This document shows, one piece after another, positions 7,557-11,439 of a DNA stretch of 11,439 bases (its first letter is position 1; every line of letters starts with the position of its first letter). The DNA comes from JBIOUF01 sp044866695 (lineage in GTDB: Bacteria > Actinomycetota > Actinomycetes > Propionibacteriales > Nocardioidaceae), in the NCBI GenBank assembly GCA_044866695.1, contig JBIOUF010000285.1:1-11439 (forward strand). The letters run 5' to 3'. The notes below the pieces were generated by a model. It saw nothing but the letters and a program-made list of their open reading frames with translations, was not told the DNA's origin and did no database searches. The translations under genes were made by a program, and so were the position numbers.

Positions 7557-8426
7557 GTGACCCGGCTCGATGTGCGCAAGACCTACAAGCTGGCGATCGG
7601 CGGGGCGTTCCCTCGCTCGGAGTCCGGCCGCTCCTACCCGGTGTACGACGCCACGGGCCGGTTCGTCGCGAACGCGGCCTCCGCCTCGCGCAAGGACGCC
7701 CGCGACGCGGTGGTGGCCGCGCGCAAGGCGTTCCCCGGCTGGGCGGCCAGGACGCCGTACAACCGCGGCCAGGTGGTCTACCGGGTTGCCGAGGTGCTGG
7801 AGGGACGGCGCGCGCAGCTGGCCGAGGAGGTGCGGCGCGGCGAGGGGTCGACCCGTCGGCAGGCCGAGGCCGCGGTGGACGCGGCGACCGACCGGCTGGT
7901 GTGGTACGCCGGCTGGGCCGACAAGCTCGCCCAGGTCGTCGGCGGGACGAACCCGGTCGCCGCGCCGTACTTCGACTTCTCCCTGCCCGAGCCGACCGGG
8001 GTGGTGGCGCTGCTCGCCCCGCAGCGGTCCTCCCTGCTCGGCCTGGTCAGCGTGGTGGCGCCCGTGGTGGTCACCGGCAACACCTGCGTCGTGGTCGCGT
8101 CCCGCGACCGTCCGCTGCCGGCGGTGACCTTCGCCGAGGTGCTGGCCACCTCCGACGTGCCCGGCGGCGTGGTCAACGTGCTCACCGGCGAGCCGGCCGA
8201 CACCGCCCCCACCCTGGCCGCGCACCTCGACGTCAACGCCCTCGACCTCGGCGGTGCCGCCGGCGACCCGGACGCGGCGCGGTCGCTGGAGGAGGCGGCG
8301 GCGGAGAACCTCAAGCGCGTCCGCCGCCCCCCCGCCACCGAGCCCGACTGGTCCGACCCACCCGCCCTCGACGCCATGACCTGGGCCCTGGAGACCAAGA
8401 CCGTCTGGCATCCCGTGGGCACCTAG
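7557..8426 (+). CDS. Short ALDH-like protein lacking the catalytic domain
   Basis: Recognisably ALDH over its N-terminal part: YKLAIGGAFPRSESG (start of the fold), FPGWAARTPYNRGQVVYRVAEVLE, LVWYAGWADKLAQV (parallel to FYYAGWADKLEYA in the upstream ALDH), PEPTGVVALLAP and VPGGVVNVLTG. The cofactor lysine motif LKPAE is replaced by VVASRD. The whole segment that should carry the catalytic Glu and Cys is absent: after about residue 235 it runs through a short linker to a typical ALDH tail, LETKTVWHPVGT. At 289 aa it cannot be an ordinary active ALDH. The intact frame and preserved tail argue for a selected partner rather than decay. It probably pairs with the upstream ALDH, like the pseudo-ALDH half of ALDH16. 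GTG 7557 was chosen (GGGGGCGGG upstream, homology starts here); GTG 7530 is an alternative. Confidence 0.8.
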   Translation: MTRLDVRKTYKLAIGGAFPRSESGRSYPVYDATGRFVANAASASRKDARDAVVAARKAFPGWAARTPYNRGQVVYRVAEVLEGRRAQLAEEVRRGEGSTRRQAEAAVDAATDRLVWYAGWADKLAQVVGGTNPVAAPYFDFSLPEPTGVVALLAPQRSSLLGLVSVVAPVVVTGNTCVVVASRDRPLPAVTFAEVLATSDVPGGVVNVLTGEPADTAPTLAAHLDVNALDLGGAAGDPDAARSLEEAAAENLKRVRRPPATEPDWSDPPALDAMTWALETKTVWHPVGT

Positions 8427-8653
8427 GCGCTCGCGGCCGGCGGGTTTGTGGCCGATGCCTGCACGAATGTCTGCTTGTGGCCCCATACCGCTGCGACACG
8501 CCGGCGGGAGCTGCAGTCATCGGCCACAAGCCGGCGACGCGGAGAGCCGCGGCCGCGCGCCGGCTTCCGTCCACAGACGGGTTCCTGCCGAAGCTGTCCA
8601 CAGTTCTCGGCGCGGCCGGCTACGGAAGGCCGGCCACCGACACGCTGGCCGTC
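8427..8653. other. Non-coding stretch carrying element copy 1
   Basis: 227 bases between the pseudo-ALDH stop and the nuclease-like gene. They hold the 84-bp repeat at 8446-8529 and otherwise nothing I recognise. Two TCCACAG motifs (8569-8575 and 8597-8603) lie between the repeat and the gene. No clear promoter or ribosome site can be assigned to the downstream gene. Confidence 0.5.
8446..8529 (+). repeat. 84-bp element, copy 1 (left of the nuclease-like gene)
   Basis: Begins TTGTGGCCGA and ends TCGGCCACAA, perfect 10-bp terminal inverted repeats. A further direct TTGTGGCC lies at 8475-8482, 29 bases after the first. It matches the reverse complement of 9647-9730 without gaps over the whole length, about 64 of 84 positions by hand count; similarity extends seven bases to the left (GGCGGGT versus GGCGAGT). 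It sits 124 bp upstream of the nuclease-like gene. Confidence 0.85.
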
Positions 8654-9574
8654 ATGCGTGCGGAGCGAGACGTGGTGGTCGGAGAGGTACGGCGGACCGG
8701 GTGGAGCCGGGTGGCGCACGGGCTCTACCGACGGGAGGCGACGGCGCAGGAGCGGCTCGCCGACCTGACCGCCTGGCAGCAGGTCCTGCCTGCCTCCGGG
8801 TGCCTGACCCACCTGACGGCCGCGGCGCTCCATGGCCTGTGGCTGCCTCCGTTGCCCGAAGGGCTGCCGGTGTTCGTGAGCCAGAGCAAGCACGAGGTCC
8901 GGCCGAAACGCCCCGAGGTCAAGGCGATGCGGCATACGAAGCCGATCGCCTCGGCCTGGCACGGGGAGCTGCGGGTGGCCGTGGTCGACGAGGCACTGCT
9001 CGTGTGTGCCCGGCACCTGGGGCTGCTCGACCTGGTGGTCCTCGGCGACTCGGCCATCCACCTCGGCCTCACCACCGTGGCGGCGCTGCGGGCGTCCGCG
9101 AGCCGGAGGCGGTGGGGAGCGGCACGGCTCCAGTACGCCGTGGGCTGGATGGACGGCCGCTCGGAGTCCCCGTGGGAGTCGCTGCTGCGGGTGTTCCACC
9201 GGTCGTGCGGCGTGCCCGTGGTCCCCCAGCACGTGGTGCACGATGACCGCGGTGGGTTCGTCGCCCGCGGCGACCTGTGGGTCGTGGGCAGCCGGATGCT
9301 GCACGAGTACGACGGCGGCGTACACCGCGAGCCCGAGGTGCACGCCGAGGACCTGCGCCGTGACCGACGGCTCACGCAGGCCGGCTGGCGGCGACGCGGA
9401 TACACCGCCGTCGACCTGATGCGGCGCCCTCAGGTGGTGCTCGCCGACGCCGACGAGACCCTGGGCCGCCGGCACCGAGTCGACCGGCTGGACCCCTGGC
9501 TCGCCATGGTCGAGGAGTCGCTGTTCCACCCCGACGGACCCGACCTGCTTCTGCGCAGGCTGGGCGGCCGCTAG
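8654..9574 (+). CDS. AbiEi-like / DUF559 (Vsr-fold) nuclease-like protein
   Basis: A 306-aa protein in two parts. The N-terminal half (about 1-160) resembles AbiEi-type antitoxin domains: EVRRTGWSRVAHGLYRR (winged-helix wing), CLTHLTAAALHGLWLP, and RVAVVDEALLVCARHLGLLDLVVLGDSAIH. The C-terminal half (about 168-270) resembles DUF559/Vsr-like PD-(D/E)xK nucleases: SESPWESLLR (E171, E175), RGDLWV (D207), HEYDGGVHRE (E218, D220, H224), then DRRLTQAGWRRRGYTAVDL. The acidic residues of a metal site are present, with Asp where many family members have Lys. Such genes are frequent in actinobacteria and poorly characterised; I recall no substrate. ATG 8654 is the only ATG in a suitable place and has no clear Shine-Dalgarno; in-frame GTG 8477 lies inside element copy 1. 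It is flanked by inverted copies of an 84-bp element, so it may be part of a mobile or self-regulated unit. Confidence 0.75.
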   Translation: MRAERDVVVGEVRRTGWSRVAHGLYRREATAQERLADLTAWQQVLPASGCLTHLTAAALHGLWLPPLPEGLPVFVSQSKHEVRPKRPEVKAMRHTKPIASAWHGELRVAVVDEALLVCARHLGLLDLVVLGDSAIHLGLTTVAALRASASRRRWGAARLQYAVGWMDGRSESPWESLLRVFHRSCGVPVVPQHVVHDDRGGFVARGDLWVVGSRMLHEYDGGVHREPEVHAEDLRRDRRLTQAGWRRRGYTAVDLMRRPQVVLADADETLGRRHRVDRLDPWLAMVEESLFHPDGPDLLLRRLGGR

Positions 9575-9651
9575 CACGGCGTACCAGCGGCGGCCCGTGC
9601 GCGCGCGGTTGTGTAGCACGGCGTACCACGCGGCCCGTGCGCGCGGTTGTG
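9572..9651 (+). repeat. Tandem direct duplication at the end of the nuclease-like gene
   Basis: Copy 1 (9572-9613, 42 bp) starts on the stop codon with TAGCACGGCGTACCA and ends GCGCGGTTGTG. Copy 2 (9614-9651, 38 bp) repeats it with small deletions in the GC-rich middle. The end of copy 2 runs into the left end of the 84-bp element (from 9647). It looks like local slippage or a by-product of insertion. Confidence 0.8.
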
Positions 9652-9730
9652 GCCGAGAACCTCAGCACTCCTCGGCGTGTCGTTGCAGGCAGCGGCCACA
9701 ACCGGCCATCCGTGCAGGTATCGGCCACAA
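9647..9730 (-). repeat. 84-bp element, copy 2 (right of the nuclease-like gene)
   Basis: Inverted copy of 8446-8529, with the same 84-bp length, the same terminal TTGTGGCCGA/TCGGCCACAA and the same internal third box 29 bases from one end (here reverse, 9694-9701). On the minus strand the two direct boxes are followed by nearly the same bases, TTGTGGCCGMTRCCTGCA. It lies between the convergent nuclease-like gene and add, 17 bp from the add stop, so it may also act as a transcription barrier. Confidence 0.85.
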
Positions 9731-9747
9731 ACTCGCCAGCCCGCCCG

Positions 9748-10848
9748 CTACTGCACCGCCTCCAAGACGGCATAGGCGGGTTTGACGACGGTGTCGATCA
9801 GGTCGAGGCGCTCGTCGAAGGGGATGAAGGCCGACTTCAGGGCGTTGATGGTGAACCAGCGCAGGTCGGCCATGCCGAACCCGAACGCCTCGGCCAGCGC
9901 GGTCATCTCCCGGGTCATCGAGGTGCCGCTCATCAGCCGGTTGTCGGTGTTCACCGTGACCCGGAACCGCAGCCGCGCGAGCAGGCCGATCGGGTGCTCG
10001 GCGACCGACCCGACGGCGCCGGTCTGCACGTTGGAGTGCGGGCACATCTCCAGCGGGATGCGCTTGTCGCGCACGTACGACGCCAGCAGGCCGAGCCGGG
10101 GCGGGCCCTCGGCGCCGTCCGGGAAGGTGATGTCGTCGACGATCCGCACCCCGTGCCCCAGCCGGTCCGCACCGCACCACTGGATGGCCTGCCAGATCGA
10201 CGGCAGCCCGAAGGCCTCACCGGCATGGATGGTGAAGTGCGCGTTCTCGCGTTGCAGGTACTCGAAGGCGTCCAGGTGCCGGGTGGGTGGGTAGCCCGCC
10301 TCGGCGCCGGCGATGTCGAAGCCGACGACCCCGCGGTCCCGGTTGGCGACCACCAGCTCGGCGATCTCGCGCGACCTCGCCTGGTGCCGCATCGCGGTGA
10401 GCAGCTGGCGTACGGCGAGCGGGGTGCCCGCGGCCTCGGCGTCCTGCTCCCCCTCGGCGAACCCGGCCCGCACGGCGTCGACGACCTGCTGCAGGTCCAG
10501 CCCGCCGAGGAGGTGCTGTTCGGGGGCGTAGCGCACCTCGGCGTACACCACCCCGTCCGCGGCCAGGTCGGCGACGCACTCCCGTGCCACGCGGGCCAGG
10601 TCGTCGGCGGTCTGCATCACCGCGACGGTGTGCTCGAAGGTCTCCAGGTAGCGCGGCAGCGACCCGGAGTGCGCCGCCGCCTCGAACCACGCGCCGAGGG
10701 ACTCGGGCTCGTCGGCGGGCAGTGGGTGGCCGGTGCGGTGGGCGATGTCCACGACGGTCGCGGGCCGCAGGCCACCGTCGAGGTGGTCGTGCAGCAGGGC
10801 CTTGGGGGCCCGCCGGGCCAGGTCGGCGGTCACGGTAGGTTCCGCCAT
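9748..10848 (-). CDS. add: Adenosine deaminase
   Basis: Converts adenosine and deoxyadenosine to inosine and deoxyinosine, feeding purine salvage and supplying deoxyribose units to the pathway that ends in DeoC. The 366 aa are a usual length. Zinc and catalytic motifs are complete: LLHDHLDGGL (H20, H22), TIHAGEAFG (H208, E211), RLGHGVRI (H232), CPHSNVQTG, and VNTDNRLMSGTSM (D302). The residue after the zinc Asp is Asn, not the Asp of animal enzymes; I recall this as normal in actinobacterial members. ATG 10848 is chosen because homology begins with AEPTVTADLARRAPK; a GTG at 10878 would add ten residues of no family character. No Shine-Dalgarno is visible. It is divergent from the hydratase gene, with 36 bases between starts. 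Confidence 0.95.
   Translation of the reverse strand: MAEPTVTADLARRAPKALLHDHLDGGLRPATVVDIAHRTGHPLPADEPESLGAWFEAAAHSGSLPRYLETFEHTVAVMQTADDLARVARECVADLAADGVVYAEVRYAPEQHLLGGLDLQQVVDAVRAGFAEGEQDAEAAGTPLAVRQLLTAMRHQARSREIAELVVANRDRGVVGFDIAGAEAGYPPTRHLDAFEYLQRENAHFTIHAGEAFGLPSIWQAIQWCGADRLGHGVRIVDDITFPDGAEGPPRLGLLASYVRDKRIPLEMCPHSNVQTGAVGSVAEHPIGLLARLRFRVTVNTDNRLMSGTSMTREMTALAEAFGFGMADLRWFTINALKSAFIPFDERLDLIDTVVKPAYAVLEAVQ
10836..10841 (+). promoter_or_regulatory. Possible -10 box of the hydratase gene
   Basis: TAGGTT fits TANNNT. It lies within the first codons of the opposed add gene and would start transcription near 10848, giving a leader of about 37 bases that contains the GGAAGGAG ribosome site. 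No convincing -35 is seen, so this is positional inference only. Confidence 0.25.
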
Positions 10849-10867
10849 GTCAGCATCCAAGCAGACC

Positions 10868-10875
10868 GGAAGGAG
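10868..10875 (+). promoter_or_regulatory. Ribosome binding site of the hydratase gene
   Basis: GGAAGGAG ends nine bases before the GTG at 10885. This selects that GTG as the start; the resulting protein aligns from residue 1 with the Rv0130 type. Confidence 0.7.
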
Positions 10876-10884
10876 CACACGCCG

Positions 10885-11340
10885 GTGCGCGTCTTCTCAA
10901 CAGTCGAGCAGCTCCGCGAGGCCGTCGGGGAGCAGATCGGCACCACCGACTGGCTGGAGGTGACCCAGGAGCGGGTGGACGCCTTCGCCGACGCCACCGA
11001 CGACCACCAGTGGATCCACGTGGACGCCGAGCGCGCGGCGGAGGGACCGTTCGGCGGCACCATCGCGCACGGGTTCCTCACCTTGTCGCTGCTGCCGTTC
11101 TTCTCGACCCGGCTCTTCTCGCTCGACACGGCGGGGCCGCGGCTGAACTACGGGCTGAACAAGGTGCGGTTCCCCGCTCCCGTGCCGGTCGGCGGCCGGG
11201 TCCGCGCCACCGTCACCTTCGTGGAGGTCGCCGACGTGCCGCTCGGCCAGCAGCTGGTGCTCCGCTTCGTCATCGAGCTGGAGGGGTCGGACAAGCCGGC
11301 CTGCGTCGCGGAGCAGGTCGTGCTGGTCGTCGCCGGCTAG
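10885..11340 (+). CDS. MaoC-like (R)-specific enoyl-CoA hydratase, HtdZ/Rv0130 type
   Basis: A single hot-dog-domain hydratase that adds water to trans-2-enoyl-CoA to give (R)-3-hydroxyacyl-CoA, or the reverse. From GTG 10885 it has 151 aa, the same length I recall for M. tuberculosis Rv0130 (HtdZ), and it resembles that protein along its length: TQERVDAFADATDDHQWIHV, GPFGGTIAHGFLTLSLLP, LNYGLNKVRFPAPVPVG. The catalytic pair D40 and H45 in ATDDHQWIH falls at the same numbers as in Rv0130. The physiological substrate (fatty-acid or another acyl-CoA) cannot be told. It is not obviously linked to the neighbouring nucleoside genes. Confidence 0.92.
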   Translation: MRVFSTVEQLREAVGEQIGTTDWLEVTQERVDAFADATDDHQWIHVDAERAAEGPFGGTIAHGFLTLSLLPFFSTRLFSLDTAGPRLNYGLNKVRFPAPVPVGGRVRATVTFVEVADVPLGQQLVLRFVIELEGSDKPACVAEQVVLVVAG

Positions 11341-11439
11341 GACCTGTTGCGAAAGTGCCTGCCGTCGCGAGCGGCGGCAGGCGTGGTGCCTCGCAAGGCG
11401 GACGAGCGACGTCGTAGCAGCGCTCCTTCGAGCGAGGAC
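11341..11439. other. Hairpin-rich non-coding end of the window
   Basis: After the hydratase stop, a perfect 8-bp stem GCCTGCCG/CGGCAGGC (11357-11364 with 11375-11382, 10-base loop) is nested in outer arms TTGCGA (11347-11352) and TCGCAA (11391-11396). A second small hairpin, CGCTC/GAGCG, lies at 11421-11434. There is no T-run, but the first hairpin is well placed to end or protect the hydratase transcript. The look is that of a dispersed repeat, cut by the window edge. Confidence 0.5.

Noticed and set aside
7557..8426. Pseudo-ALDH as a decayed pseudogene
   Set aside because: No frameshift or internal stop, normal codon use and a preserved ALDH tail; loss of a whole segment with the tail kept fits a pseudoenzyme better.
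7901..8653. N-terminal extension of the nuclease-like protein back through the pseudo-ALDH gene
   Set aside because: The frame is open only because of high GC; it overlaps a recognised ALDH-like protein and gives low-complexity Arg/Gly sequence.
8446..9730. Classical insertion sequence
   Set aside because: No DDE, serine or tyrosine transposase motif is seen in the enclosed protein and no target-site duplication is visible; kept as an element pair with a nuclease-like gene instead.
9597..9785. Small protein over the tandem duplication and element copy 2
   Set aside because: The frame runs through palindromic repeat DNA, has no ribosome site and resembles no protein.
9637..10884. Long upstream extension of the hydratase frame
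   Set aside because: It is antisense to adenosine deaminase with shadow-type composition; a ribosome site and homology place the start at GTG 10885.

Overview
The window is very GC-rich (about 70 % by eye), has short intergenic gaps and uses GTG as well as ATG starts. Together with the gene content (long-form DeoC, an HtdZ-like hydratase, an AbiEi/DUF559-type protein) this points to a high-GC actinobacterium. A palindrome at the left end (GGTGGTTTCGAGACGCTCG ... CTCCTCAACCACC on the minus strand) looks like dispersed repeats I remember from Nocardioides and relatives, so Nocardioidaceae is my best guess; that is recall, not a search.

Left end (1-179): four tandem 32-bp hairpin-forming repeats, then an imperfect palindrome that overlaps the last codons of nagA. 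Next, on the minus strand (154-4250), is an N-acetylglucosamine operon in the order nagE-nagB-nagA. The PTS transporter brings in GlcNAc as GlcNAc-6-P, NagA deacetylates it, and NagB turns GlcN-6-P into fructose-6-P. Upstream on the same strand is a small membrane protein with a PH-like domain (4367-4960).

Middle (5008-8426, plus strand): deoC, a full aldehyde dehydrogenase starting one base after it, and a short ALDH-like protein without the catalytic domain. DeoC splits deoxyribose-5-phosphate to glyceraldehyde-3-phosphate and acetaldehyde, and the ALDH probably oxidises the acetaldehyde. The ALDH plus pseudo-ALDH pair looks like a two-gene version of ALDH16. deoC and the PH-domain gene diverge from a 47-bp gap whose -10-like hexamers both sit exactly where a leaderless mRNA would need them.

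Right part: a gene with an AbiEi-like N-terminus and a DUF559/Vsr-like nuclease C-terminus (8654-9574) lies between two inverted copies of an 84-bp element (8446-8529 and 9647-9730). The copies match without gaps at about 64 of 84 positions, and each is bounded by TTGTGGCCGA/TCGGCCACAA. This nuclease-plus-inverted-element unit interrupts a run of nucleoside-salvage genes and is the best candidate here for an undescribed system. Beyond it are adenosine deaminase (minus) and a divergent MaoC/HtdZ-like (R)-hydratase (plus). The window ends in a hairpin-rich non-coding stretch (11341-11439).

Themes: amino-sugar uptake and catabolism (nagEBA), and (deoxy)nucleoside catabolism (add, deoC, ALDH). 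No RNA gene, CRISPR array or recognised insertion sequence was seen. No non-coding stretch exceeds about 230 bases.
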